Shown here piece after piece: positions 17,139-26,194 of a stretch of DNA of 64,000 bases. This DNA comes from JBAXTZ01 sp041666525 (lineage in GTDB: Bacteria; Bacillota; Negativicutes; JBAXTZ01), in NCBI GenBank assembly GCA_041666525.1, contig JBAYGT010000006.1:62001-126000 (forward strand). The letters are read 5' to 3'. Position numbers and translations under genes: made by a program. The first letter of the stretch is position 1. Every line of letters starts with the position of its first letter. The notes below the pieces were generated by a model. That model worked only from the letters and a program-made list of their open reading frames with translations. It made no database searches and was not told the DNA's origin.

Positions 17139-20100
17139 TAATCTTATTGATTATATTGCGATTGACGAGCGGGATCGCGTTGCTGCGCAGACAATCTTTG
17201 CGGGTAATATTTTGGTATCGGCGGCTGCCGGCTCCGGCAAAACCTCATCGCTTACTAAACGCGTTATCAATTGCCTGCGGCAAAAAAATGCGGATGGCAG
17301 CTATGTTGGTATCGAGCAAATCATGATGGTGACTTTTACCGATGCCGCGACAATAGAAATGCGCAGCCGGATAGCGACTGAGCTTGACGTTATGGCGCAA
17401 GAATGTCAAGATGCAGTGTTGAAGCGGCATTTCCGCCGGCAACAGGCGCTTCTGGGTAATGCGTACATATCAACAATTCATTCGCTTTGCGCCCGTTTGG
17501 TGCGTGAAAATTTTCATCTGCTTGCTATCGATCCGAAAATGAAACTGCTGGATGCTGCGGCTGCTAAAATGTTGCAGCAGGATTGTATTGAGGAATTGTT
17601 TGAGCAGCATTATCAGAATAAGGCTGCAAATTTTTTGCAATTGGTTGAATGGTTTTGTTCCGATAAAAACGATGAACAATTGCATGAAGCGATTATTGAT
17701 TTATATAATTTCGCGGCTAACCGGCTTGATGACCGCGGCTGGCTTAACAATCTTGCGGAATTGTTTTGGCCGCAATCAGCAAGATGTCTGTTGGATTGTG
17801 CCTGGGGGAAAAAATTATTTGAAATTGTTATAACAGACTTGCAACAAGCGGTTGCGTTATATAATCAAGCTTATGTTGCTGGTGAAAACAATGGCCAGCT
17901 TTCGGAAGTGACCGGAGTTGCCGCTGGTGAACTTGCTCAAGCAGAGCTTGTTTTGGCACAGGCTGAAGCTTGTGATTATGATGCACTGTTTGAAACCTTG
18001 CCGCAAGCCGGGTTTTCCGGTTGGAGTGCGAAGGGTTTGAGTAAAAAAAGTCTGAATGTAAAAGCTAATATGGCGGACTTCGACTTTATTAAAACCAATA
18101 TTGACAATGCCCGTAAATTGGTTAAAAAACAGCAGGAGCGTTTTGCGTTACCATTGACGGCGTTGGTTGACCGCAACGAAAAAACCAGGCAGATGGTCAG
18201 TGCGCTTGCCGAATTGGTATTGGCGTTTTCAGAAAAGTACGCCGTTCTCAAACGTGAGCGCGCCAAAATGGACTTTAGTGATTTGGAACGCTTTTGTGTG
18301 ACGTTGTTGCAAAAACCGGAAGCAGAACTGCTGCTTGACGGGATTCAGCAGCGGTTTGTGGAAATCATGACTGACGAATATCAGGACACCAATGAAGTAC
18401 AGGAGCAGATTCTGGAATTGCTCGCCGGTGGCAAAATCCGCCGGTTTATGGTTGGCGACGTTAAGCAGAGCGTGTATGGTTTCCGGCAAGCCGATCCAAC
18501 GATTTTTACCGGTAAATTGAAGGCCTATGAGAAAAATATCGGCGGCAAAGCGTTAAAACTAACGCGCAATTTTCGCAGCCGTAGTGCGGTGCTGGAATCG
18601 GCCAACTTTGTGTTTGAACGAATCATGAGTGATAGCTGCGGCGGAATAGATTATGATGAATTGGCAGCGTTACGCTATGGTGCCGCGAAAATATATGACG
18701 ATGAAGATAACAAAAGAATTACTATCGATCCGGTTACGGAGTTGATAATAATTAATAAAGACAGCAAAAAAGCTGCCGTAAATGAGTTTGCCGAAGGCGC
18801 GGCTGCCGAAGCGCAACTGATTGCCGGCAAAATCAAAGAGTTAATGAAAGACAGCCCAGTGGTTTTTGATAAAGAAAATAACCAGTGGCGCACGCTTTCA
18901 TATCGTGATTGCGCCATTATTCTGCGCAAAAAAAGTTCCGCCCCGGAAATACAGAATGTATTGCGTAATAATAGCATCCCTAGCTATAGTGATATCGGTG
19001 ACGGCTATTTTTTGGCTTATGAGGTTCGGTTGATGCTGTCGTTGTTGGCAGTAATTGATAATCCGTTGCAGGATATTCCGTTGGCAGGCGTGCTGCGTTC
19101 GCCGATTTTTGAATTCACCGACGTGGAGCTGGCACAGATTCGTTTGCTGCAGCCCGCTGGCTGTTTTTGGCAGGCGTTGAAAATGTGTGAATCCGAAGAC
19201 GTGTACTTGAATGAAAAAATAATCAACACTGTTACGCGTATCCAACAATGGCGGGATTTAAACAAACAATTGCAAATTCATGAACTGTTGCAGGACATCT
19301 ATGATAATTCACGGTTCTTTGACTATGTTGCAGCGCTGCCGTCGGGAAACATTCGTCAAGCCAACCTGCGGATGCTTTCTGAGCACGCAGTAATTTTTGA
19401 GCGGGCGGATTTTAAGGGATTGTTTCGTTTTTTGAAATACATCGAATTACTAAAAAAACGGCAGCAGGAACTGGAAGAGGGGAAAGCGCTATCGGCTAAT
19501 GATGATGTAGTGCGGATAATCACCGCGCATGGTAGCAAAGGGTTGGAGTATCCGGTGGTGTTTGTACCGGAAATCGGAAAGAAATTTGGCGCCGGTCCGG
19601 ATTTACAGTTGTTTAATCTGCATAAAAATTTTGGTATTGGTCCTAAATTTGTCGATATTGCCGAAAATGTTGTTTATGACTCGCTACCGGCACTGGTAAA
19701 CCGCGAAGCCAAACGGTTGGATGAATTGGCTGAAGAAATGCGGATACTATATGTTGCGATGACCCGGGCGCGCGAGAAACTTATTATGATTGGCAGTTTG
19801 CCGGGAAATACCGGTTGGTCAAAGCGCAGCGAAGAGTGGGCAAATCATGCCGGACAAATTAAATTGCCGATAAATTGGGTTACGGAGCAGAGCAGTTGGT
19901 TGGACTGGATTGGTGCGGCGTTAAGCACTGATTGCGAGTTGGCAAAAATTTTGTTGAATGCGGAAGTGGAAAGTGAACCGGTGAACGGTTGGAAAATTAC
20001 TATAAAACCAATTGAACAAATACCGGTTGTCGAATTGGAAGTCGAACGCGGTTATTTCGCAGATACGCTCAACAACAGCGTCACTACGGATGAAATTCGC

Positions 20101-20805
20101 AAAACCGTTAATACCATTCTTGACTGGAACTATGAAAAAAAGTATAAAAAAGTTGATCTTTCGCCCAAGCTCACGGTAACTGAACTCAAACGTCAGGCGC
20201 TGGCAGGTGAAGAAGAACCGGAAGCGGGAGCGCTGTTGCCGGACGAACGGGCAGATATTTTAGATATCAGCTTGCGGAAGCCGGATTTTAAACGATTACT
20301 GGGCATTGCTTATCATGAGATATTTCAGCGGATTAGTTTTCAGGCAACCAGCCATATTGAAAACGTTGACCGGATAATTGTTGAATTAGTGCAGCAAACG
20401 ATTATTACGGCGGCTGTTGCGGACGAGGTGGACCGAAATAAAATTGCAGCCTTTTTGCTCAGTCCGCTTGCCAACCGGGTGCGTGAATCAAAGACTGTTC
20501 GGCGTGAGCAGGCGTTTGTGTTGTTGCAGGATGCAAAAGAGCTGGGCGAAAAAATCGGTAAAGACTATCCGGCTGATGAAAAAGTTTTACTGCAAGGTAT
20601 TATTGATTTACTGTTTGCGGAACGGGACGGAAGTTTTGTAATCGTTGATTACAAAACTGATAATGTATCCGACAAAAACATTTTGCGTGAACGTTATGAA
20701 ACACAGTTAGGCTGTTATGCCGCCGCGGTAGAACGAATTACCGGACGGACAGTGAGCGAGAAAATAATTTGGCATGTGCCGTCAGCGACTATGTTGGTTT
20801 GTTAA
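17125..20805 (+). CDS. addA: ATP-dependent helicase/nuclease subunit A (AddA)
   Basis: UvrD-type 3'-5' helicase and nuclease of 1226 residues, partner of AddB in recombinational repair. Visible: Walker A AAAGSGKTS, motif Ia MVTFTDAA, Walker B with DEYQDTN, motif III GDVKQSVYGFR, motif V ITAHGSKGLEYPVV, motif VI LYVAMTRAREKL, and at the C-terminus a RecB-like nuclease with GIAYHEIFQR, IVDYKTD and the QLGCYA motif. AGGAGG upstream of the ATG lies inside the end of addB, so the two are translationally coupled. Confidence 0.96.
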   Translation: MSADNNLIDYIAIDERDRVAAQTIFAGNILVSAAAGSGKTSSLTKRVINCLRQKNADGSYVGIEQIMMVTFTDAATIEMRSRIATELDVMAQECQDAVLKRHFRRQQALLGNAYISTIHSLCARLVRENFHLLAIDPKMKLLDAAAAKMLQQDCIEELFEQHYQNKAANFLQLVEWFCSDKNDEQLHEAIIDLYNFAANRLDDRGWLNNLAELFWPQSARCLLDCAWGKKLFEIVITDLQQAVALYNQAYVAGENNGQLSEVTGVAAGELAQAELVLAQAEACDYDALFETLPQAGFSGWSAKGLSKKSLNVKANMADFDFIKTNIDNARKLVKKQQERFALPLTALVDRNEKTRQMVSALAELVLAFSEKYAVLKRERAKMDFSDLERFCVTLLQKPEAELLLDGIQQRFVEIMTDEYQDTNEVQEQILELLAGGKIRRFMVGDVKQSVYGFRQADPTIFTGKLKAYEKNIGGKALKLTRNFRSRSAVLESANFVFERIMSDSCGGIDYDELAALRYGAAKIYDDEDNKRITIDPVTELIIINKDSKKAAVNEFAEGAAAEAQLIAGKIKELMKDSPVVFDKENNQWRTLSYRDCAIILRKKSSAPEIQNVLRNNSIPSYSDIGDGYFLAYEVRLMLSLLAVIDNPLQDIPLAGVLRSPIFEFTDVELAQIRLLQPAGCFWQALKMCESEDVYLNEKIINTVTRIQQWRDLNKQLQIHELLQDIYDNSRFFDYVAALPSGNIRQANLRMLSEHAVIFERADFKGLFRFLKYIELLKKRQQELEEGKALSANDDVVRIITAHGSKGLEYPVVFVPEIGKKFGAGPDLQLFNLHKNFGIGPKFVDIAENVVYDSLPALVNREAKRLDELAEEMRILYVAMTRAREKLIMIGSLPGNTGWSKRSEEWANHAGQIKLPINWVTEQSSWLDWIGAALSTDCELAKILLNAEVESEPVNGWKITIKPIEQIPVVELEVERGYFADTLNNSVTTDEIRKTVNTILDWNYEKKYKKVDLSPKLTVTELKRQALAGEEEPEAGALLPDERADILDISLRKPDFKRLLGIAYHEIFQRISFQATSHIENVDRIIVELVQQTIITAAVADEVDRNKIAAFLLSPLANRVRESKTVRREQAFVLLQDAKELGEKIGKDYPADEKVLLQGIIDLLFAERDGSFVIVDYKTDNVSDKNILRERYETQLGCYAAAVERITGRTVSEKIIWHVPSATMLVC

Positions 20806-20957
20806 TTGGTATTGAGCAACGGTTTTGCCGGGTATTTTTAATAGCAGGCAGGTATTATTGGTTATGTGTCGAACTACTTACCAACAGAAGCCGCTTTAAT
20901 TGGTGGTTTAGCGCTAAAATTGAGCAAGTCGGGACATTTGATCGCTGTGAGGTCGAT

Positions 20958-21665
20958 ATGAGTATAGCAACAATCCTGTTGGTTGAAGATGATGCTAACA
21001 TTTCTAGCATGATAAAAGAATATCTTGAAAACAACAACTTCAAAGTGGTTGTTGCCGCGGATGGCGAAGCGGCACTCTGTTTGTTTGCGTCTGTTAAACC
21101 GCGGTTAGTGATTTTGGATGTTTTGTTGCCAAAAATTACGGGAACGGAAGTTTGCCGAATTATTCGCAAAACATCGGACGTGCCGATAATTATGGCGACT
21201 GCTCTCAATGATGATATTGACCGTATTGTTGGTTTGGAAATTGGTGCGGACGATTATCTTTCCAAGCCGTTCCACCCGCGCGAGTTGCTGGCACGGGTGC
21301 GTAATTTGTTGAAACGTTGCTATACAGGCGATGCGGCAGACGGGCCACGGTCAAAAAACAGCCGGTTAACACTGGACCGCGAAGCGCGGGTAGTCGAGAT
21401 AGACGGTGCAATTGTTAAACTTACGCCAACGGAATATAAGATCATCGAAACATTAGTTGCAAATGGCAATCGTGCGCTTAGTCGTACCCAGCTTGCCAAT
21501 TTGGTGTTGGGTTATGCGTTTGATGGTTGTGAACGGACTATCGATACGCACATTAAACGAATTCGCGGCAAATTTTTTGAATTCGATAAACAAGTCGACT
21601 TCATTGAAACAGTAAGGGGTTTTGGTTACAAAATTGCAATTGACGGTATTGCCAAAAATGATTAA
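20958..21665 (+). CDS. OmpR/PhoB-family response regulator
   Basis: DNA-binding response regulator of 235 residues. The receiver domain has the acidic pair near residues 10-12, the phospho-acceptor D54 in VILDVLLP and the Lys of SKPF; the C-terminal winged helix starts near 135 (LTPTEYKIIETL). The ATG at 20958 follows GTGAGG; in-frame codons further upstream would run into addA and lack a ribosome site. The cognate kinase overlaps its end by 8 bases. The 11-bp direct repeats at 22904-22924, just downstream of the pair, are a possible binding site. Target stimulus unknown. Confidence 0.92.
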   Translation: MSIATILLVEDDANISSMIKEYLENNNFKVVVAADGEAALCLFASVKPRLVILDVLLPKITGTEVCRIIRKTSDVPIIMATALNDDIDRIVGLEIGADDYLSKPFHPRELLARVRNLLKRCYTGDAADGPRSKNSRLTLDREARVVEIDGAIVKLTPTEYKIIETLVANGNRALSRTQLANLVLGYAFDGCERTIDTHIKRIRGKFFEFDKQVDFIETVRGFGYKIAIDGIAKND

Positions 21666-22737
21666 ATTAAGTGAATTGCCACTGGTTCAACGAATTAGGA
21701 TATTGATGCAGGTTGCGATAATGATTAATATGGCGCTTAGCTGCATAGTACTTGGTATAATTGCGCTAAGTTTTTATCTGCATCGAATTTCGTTTTCCGT
21801 TGTTGAAGAAATTGTTTTGCGTGATTATCTGGATTTACCGTTGCTGGTTATCGCAGCCATCAGTATCGGGATTTCGCTAGTTGTTGTTAAAAAATTATTA
21901 CCGATTATTGACTCATCGTTGCGGCGGATTAATCGGGCAATTACGCTGATCAAAACCGGTAAATATATTCCCAACCGAACAAAGTGGCAGGACCCGGGTA
22001 TTGCCGAATTGTTTAGAAATATTGATACCTTAGTCGTGCAGTTGGAAAGCAGCCGCAAAGCACAAAAAAATCTGATTGCCGGGATTGCGCATGAGTTGAA
22101 CACCCCGCTCACGACGATGCGCGGACACATTGAAGGAATAGCTGAGGGGACGTTTTCAGTTACGTCAAAGCGGATTGAGACACTGGAAGCACAAATTGAG
22201 CATATGCAAAAGTTGGTACGTGATTTGCTGGATATTTCCCAGGCCGAGGCCGGAACGCTGAGATTGCAGAAAACATTGATAGATAGCAATGCAGTTCTGA
22301 TGCAATTAGTTGAATTTTTTGAGCCGCTGCTGCAAGAAAAAGCAATTTCGCTAAAGTGTTTATTGACTGCAGTTCCGGGAATTATCCAAGCGGATGAGCA
22401 GCGGTTAAAGCAGATATTTATTAATCTTTTGACCAACGCCATTCGTTATTCAAACACCAACGGCACTATTCTTGTGGAAAACAGGACCAGGACGCTGTTT
22501 GGCAAAAGTTATTTGGTAGTCGTGATTAAAGATGATGGAATCGGAATTGCGCCGGCGGATTTGCCGCGGGTATTTGATTATTTCTTTCGTGTCGAACGGT
22601 CGCGCAGCCGCGACAGCGGTGGCCGCGGTATCGGGTTGGCGTTGGTAAAACAATTGGTTGCAGCGCATCAGGGAAGAATTTTCGTGCGAAGCGAACTGGG
22701 ACGAGGCTCGAGTTTTATAGTGATATTGCCACAATAA
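21658..22737 (+). CDS. Sensor histidine kinase, BaeS-like, with minimal periplasmic loop
   Basis: Membrane kinase of about 359 residues paired with the preceding regulator. Two membrane helices (about 17-41 and 60-77) leave an outer loop of only about 18 residues, so it probably senses within the membrane or through a partner. A HAMP-like linker follows, then the H-box with H145 in IAHELNTP, the N-box (INLLTNAIRY), and the G boxes DDGIGI and GGRGIGLAL. The ATG at 21658 overlaps the regulator stop; an earlier TTG is possible. An intrinsic terminator lies just after the stop. Confidence 0.9.
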   Translation: MIKLSELPLVQRIRILMQVAIMINMALSCIVLGIIALSFYLHRISFSVVEEIVLRDYLDLPLLVIAAISIGISLVVVKKLLPIIDSSLRRINRAITLIKTGKYIPNRTKWQDPGIAELFRNIDTLVVQLESSRKAQKNLIAGIAHELNTPLTTMRGHIEGIAEGTFSVTSKRIETLEAQIEHMQKLVRDLLDISQAEAGTLRLQKTLIDSNAVLMQLVEFFEPLLQEKAISLKCLLTAVPGIIQADEQRLKQIFINLLTNAIRYSNTNGTILVENRTRTLFGKSYLVVVIKDDGIGIAPADLPRVFDYFFRVERSRSRDSGGRGIGLALVKQLVAAHQGRIFVRSELGRGSSFIVILPQ

Positions 22738-22884
22738 AAAAACTCCGCATCGCTGCGGAGTGATTTTTAGAGGAGAGAGATCTATATTGAGAGGTTATTT
22801 GAGGAGAAAGCTATATGAAAAACTATTATGTAATTTTATAATTCAGACCGATTGTACTTAGTATGTTTGCTGTCCGAACCTTAT
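22732..22884 (-). ncRNA. Candidate small RNA, copy 1 (CU-rich anti-Shine-Dalgarno segment plus terminator)
   Basis: Read on the minus strand, a TATAAT at 22896-22891 would start a transcript near 22884 that holds two CU-rich stretches (CTTTCTCCTC and CTCTCTCCTC) and ends in the hairpin at 22761-22742 followed by seven T. The segment CAATATAG-A-(T)-CTCTCTCCTC-(T)-AAAAAT recurs at 32891-32915. The CU-rich stretch is complementary to ribosome-binding sites. On the plus strand the same DNA reads as terminator followed by GAGGAGAGAG, so a role in that orientation is not excluded. Confidence 0.4.
22742..22768. terminator. Terminator hairpin after the histidine kinase gene
   Basis: Perfect stem ACTCCGCA (22742-22749) with TGCGGAGT (22754-22761) and a TCGC loop. 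T-runs flank it on both strands; the longer one is read on the minus strand. It forms part of a repeated element described as a candidate small RNA. Confidence 0.8.
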
Positions 22885-22903
22885 GACTAGATTATATAAC
22901 ATC

Positions 22904-22937
22904 ATTCTGACCAGATTCTGACCAAAATAGCTATAAT
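22904..22937. promoter_or_regulatory. 11-bp direct repeats ATTCTGACCA between divergent -10 boxes; NCS2 permease promoter
   Basis: ATTCTGACCA occurs at 22904-22913 and again at 22915-22924. A plus-strand TATAAT begins at 22932 and a minus-strand TATAAT lies at 22896-22891, each 7 bases from the repeats. The spacing fits an OmpR-family regulator site serving the permease gene and possibly the minus-strand small RNA. Confidence 0.5.
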
Positions 22938-22960
22938 TTTTTATTTTTTTGAGGTGACCG

Positions 22961-24274
22961 ATGCAAAATTCAAACGTCTTTAGAAATTTCAGTCTGGGGC
23001 TGCAGCATGTGTTGGCGATGTACGCGGGTTCAGTGGCAGTGCCGTTGATTATTGGCGCAGCATTAAAATTTAATGTGCTGCAAATGACAATTTTGGTGTC
23101 GGCCGATTTATTGGCATCAGGGATAGCAACGCTGTTGCAGGCGTCAAAACTAAAAGGCATCGGCATCCGGTTGCCGGTGGTTTTAGGGACGGCGTTTCCG
23201 GTGGTATCGCCGCTGATTGCAATCGGCCTGCAGTATGACTTTCAAACGGCGATTGGTGCGACAATGGTTGCCGGGGTATTTGTGTTTTTAAATGCTTCCT
23301 ACTTCGGTAAACTTTCAATATTATTTCCACCGGTAGTAATTGGTTCGGTGGTCGCGATTATTGGGTTATCCTTAGCGCCGGTTGCTATTAACAGTTCCGC
23401 AGGCGGTGTCGGTTCGGCAAATTACGGTGACCCGGTTAATTTCTTGTTTGCGGCAATAACGCTGCTGGTGATCGTGTTATTTAGCCGTTATGCTAAAGGG
23501 TTTATGCAGACGATTTCGGTGTTGCTGGGCATCGTTGCGGGTACTGTCGTTGCTGCAATCGGCGGCTATGTTGATATGAGCGCGATGCAAAGTGCACAAT
23601 GGATTCACGCGGTGCGGCCGCTGGCGTTTGGTTGGCCGAAATTTGAAATTATTCCGATAATTACAATGTGCATCGTGGCATTGGTATCGCAGGTGGAATC
23701 GGCCGGGGTATTTATGATTTTGAGTGAAATCTGCGGCAAAAAAGTAACCAAAGAGTCGTTGGCACGTGGTTTTCGTGCCGAAGGCTTGGCGTTGATTTTT
23801 TCCGGACTATTCAATTCGTTTTCAAAAACCACCTATTCACAGAATGTAGGCTTGATTGAATTAACCAAGGTCAAGAAAACGCTAATTGTGGTTTATTCAG
23901 GAGTGATTCTCGCCGGTTTGAGCTTCTTGCCGAAATTTGCGGCGTTGGTGCTGGCAGTTCCGAGTGCTGTTTTGGGCGGGGCAATGATTGCGATGTTTGG
24001 CATGGTGGCGGTTGCGGGAATAAATACAATGGCCAAAGCGGACATGACAAATATCTATAATATGCTGATAGTAGCCTGTTCACTGACGATCGGAGTGGGA
24101 ATTTCGGTGACCCCGGCGGCCTTCGAAAAACTGCCGCTATGGGCAGGCGTATTTACCGGTAGCGGCATTGTCATGGGCGCGGCGACGGCAATTATACTAA
24201 ACGTAGTGTTTAACCATAAGAAAAAAACAGCCGGTAAACAAAAAATCGAATCAGAAGAAATTTTACGGCATTAA
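22961..24274 (+). CDS. NCS2 family nucleobase permease, xanthine/urate type
   Basis: Inner-membrane purine symporter of 437 residues with the fourteen-segment layout of NCS2 proteins. The conserved glutamate region reads QVESAGVF near 246 and the family signature reads TTYSQNVGLIELTKVK near 285; a Gln-Asn-Val-Gly signature with TYS is typical of xanthine/uric acid carriers (PbuX/PucJ) and differs from uracil carriers, which have a Glu at the Gln position. GAGGTGA precedes the ATG. No purine riboswitch was recognised in the leader; control is more likely at the 11-bp direct repeats upstream. Confidence 0.88.
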   Translation: MQNSNVFRNFSLGLQHVLAMYAGSVAVPLIIGAALKFNVLQMTILVSADLLASGIATLLQASKLKGIGIRLPVVLGTAFPVVSPLIAIGLQYDFQTAIGATMVAGVFVFLNASYFGKLSILFPPVVIGSVVAIIGLSLAPVAINSSAGGVGSANYGDPVNFLFAAITLLVIVLFSRYAKGFMQTISVLLGIVAGTVVAAIGGYVDMSAMQSAQWIHAVRPLAFGWPKFEIIPIITMCIVALVSQVESAGVFMILSEICGKKVTKESLARGFRAEGLALIFSGLFNSFSKTTYSQNVGLIELTKVKKTLIVVYSGVILAGLSFLPKFAALVLAVPSAVLGGAMIAMFGMVAVAGINTMAKADMTNIYNMLIVACSLTIGVGISVTPAAFEKLPLWAGVFTGSGIVMGAATAIILNVVFNHKKKTAGKQKIESEEILRH

Positions 24275-24317
24275 TTTTAACCGAAAAATAATCCGAATCA
24301 ATAATGCGGAGGAGAAG

Positions 24318-25202
24318 ATGGTTAAGTTTATTAGAAAATCAGTGTTATGCATAGCTATCATAACGTTTATGTCGGCAACGGTGTTTGCAGCCTCGCCGGT
24401 TGCGAAAATTGAAACCCGGCAGATCGCCAGCACGTTGCTAAACCGCACGGTGAATTATGATGTAATTTTGCCGGCTGGTTATGATGAAAGCAACTGGCGT
24501 TATCCGGTGTTGTACTTGATGCAAGGGCTGGGCGGACATTATGACAGCTGGATAATCGCTACGAACGTTGCAACATTTGCTGCCAAACACAAAATGATAA
24601 TCGTGACGCCGGAAGGCAATGATGGTTGGTGGACGGATAGTGCTACCGATAAAAATGATAAATATGAAAGCTATATCGTAAGCGAGATGTTGCCGGTAAT
24701 CGATAAAAACTATCGTACGCTGCCATTTCAAAAATATCGCGGGATTGCCGGAGCATCAATGGGTGGTTATGGCGCATTGAAATTTGGCGTTAAATATCCG
24801 GACAAGTTTGCCTTTGCGGCTTCCTTGAGTGGTGCGCTGGACGCGGCGACTGCGGTCGAAACGGCTACGAACCAGCCCTGGACGCCGGGAATGTGGTCAT
24901 TTTGCAAGCCGTCCTTGATGCAAGTGTTTGGCGCGGCCGGAAGTTTGACGCGTAAAAACAATGATGTTCTAGGCTTATATCGCGATTATCCGGCCGATAA
25001 GTTGGTTGGACTACCATATATTTATGCCGATTGCGGCGTGGATGATCCGTTCTTTTCCGCTAATCTTGAATTCGTAGCAATTCTGCGTGATCGGAAAATT
25101 CCCCATGAATTCCGCGAGCGACCGGGTTCACATACCTGGTATTATTGGAATGAGCAAATTGGCGATGTACTGACTATCGCTGAAAAGACTTTGAAGAGCT
25201 AA
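24318..25202 (+). CDS. Secreted esterase, alpha/beta-hydrolase (esterase D-like)
   Basis: Exported hydrolase of 294 residues. A signal peptide covers about residues 1-26 (hydrophobic core, then VFAAS). The nucleophile elbow is GASMGGYGA near residue 150, the acid is probably in DCGVDDPFF near 238 and the histidine in GSHTWYYW near 278. This is the putative-esterase family that includes tributyrin esterases and mycolyl transferases; substrate unknown. GGAGGAG precedes the ATG. It converges on a second esterase of related fold across a shared terminator. Confidence 0.87.
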   Translation: MVKFIRKSVLCIAIITFMSATVFAASPVAKIETRQIASTLLNRTVNYDVILPAGYDESNWRYPVLYLMQGLGGHYDSWIIATNVATFAAKHKMIIVTPEGNDGWWTDSATDKNDKYESYIVSEMLPVIDKNYRTLPFQKYRGIAGASMGGYGALKFGVKYPDKFAFAASLSGALDAATAVETATNQPWTPGMWSFCKPSLMQVFGAAGSLTRKNNDVLGLYRDYPADKLVGLPYIYADCGVDDPFFSANLEFVAILRDRKIPHEFRERPGSHTWYYWNEQIGDVLTIAEKTLKS

Positions 25203-25209
25203 CAAAAAG

Positions 25210-25240
25210 ACCGCTTCTGCAAACGCAGGAGCGGTTTTTT
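25210..25240. terminator. Bidirectional terminator between the two esterase genes
   Basis: Stem ACCGCTTCTGC (25210-25220) with GCAGGAGCGGT (25225-25235), one G-U pair, AAAC loop, and T-runs on both sides for the two convergent genes. Confidence 0.88.
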
Positions 25241-25250
25241 GTCGCTATCG

Positions 25251-26069
25251 CTATTCGCTGGCAACCCATTTCAGTGCTTTTATAAAGCGGCTGCCCCAGG
25301 CTTCTTCACAGTGATAGCATTGAATTTTGTCCACAAATAATAATACATTTTCTCTGCCAAAATAGTCGCTGAAAATTGTTTTGATTTTGTTGCATCTTTG
25401 TACCATTTCGACATCATTGAGCCAATTGAGACCTTGACAAGAGGCTTCTTTGGTGCCAATGTCCATGTATACGCGGACACGGTCATTGGCAGCCAGTGCT
25501 TTGACATAAGCTAAGTGGCTGTCGTAGTCAACTTCGGCAGCAAAAGAGAATAATAAAAATTTGGAAAAAACATCGCGGTGCTGGATGCCGGCGATTGCAC
25601 CGTTTGCACCCAACGATGAGCCGCCGAGAATGCGTTGCTGCGCGGTCTGCACGCCGATAAGGTTCTGCTCGACATAGGGAATAACTTCATCAATAATTCT
25701 TTCAAGCGTGGTGTCGGCGTTTTGTGCCAAGGAGTAGTCGAATTCGCGTAACCAACCGTGTTGAATGGCAACGATGACCGTGGTGCTGTCGTTGATAGCA
25801 TCTAACCGATTTTCTAATGCCCAGGTGCCATAGGCGGAAGTGCCAATATCAAACATGTTCTGTCCGTCCAGCATATATACAGTTTTGTTATCCAAACTGT
25901 CTTTTTCCCAGCCTTCAGGAATATAAACCCAAATTTTTAGGCGTAAGGCCATGGCGTTGCCGTGATAGATGAGCGAACCACGTGGGGTGATGTAGAGGAG
26001 TTTGAATTTATCAGTGGCTAGTAGCCAATAAAAGAAATATTCAAGGTGGTTTAACCAATATTTTATCAT
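25251..26069 (-). CDS. Putative cytoplasmic esterase, alpha/beta-hydrolase
   Basis: Hydrolase of 272 residues, no signal peptide or clear membrane helix. The motif GGSSLGANGA near residue 155 is the nucleophile elbow; the sequence around YMLDGQNMFD near 70 is typical of esterases of the enterochelin-esterase/Fes-like family; the histidine may be in CYHCEEAW near 258. AGGAGA precedes the ATG. It converges with the secreted esterase and diverges from rfbC. Substrate cannot be assigned. Confidence 0.8.
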   Translation of the reverse strand: MIKYWLNHLEYFFYWLLATDKFKLLYITPRGSLIYHGNAMALRLKIWVYIPEGWEKDSLDNKTVYMLDGQNMFDIGTSAYGTWALENRLDAINDSTTVIVAIQHGWLREFDYSLAQNADTTLERIIDEVIPYVEQNLIGVQTAQQRILGGSSLGANGAIAGIQHRDVFSKFLLFSFAAEVDYDSHLAYVKALAANDRVRVYMDIGTKEASCQGLNWLNDVEMVQRCNKIKTIFSDYFGRENVLLFVDKIQCYHCEEAWGSRFIKALKWVASE

Positions 26070-26194
26070 GCGCTTAAGTTCTCCTGCTTGCCAAATTGTT
26101 CACGAGCTGTTATTCTACAACAAAAGACTTAACGAGTAAAGGCAGATAACACCGGTAATAGTTAAAAAAATAAAAAACAATAGGTGAGATAATC

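Noticed and set aside
21825..22442. Minus-strand open frame of 205 codons
   Set aside because: Complement of the histidine kinase gene, without ribosome site or known motifs.
22815..22845. Leader peptide of eight codons with good ribosome site before the permease gene
   Set aside because: The ribosome-like GAGGAG is explained equally well as the complement of the CU-rich small-RNA segment, and there is no regulatory codon run.
22769..22960. Purine riboswitch in front of the nucleobase permease
   Set aside because: The conserved loop and junction motifs of the purine aptamer were not found in this 190-base leader.
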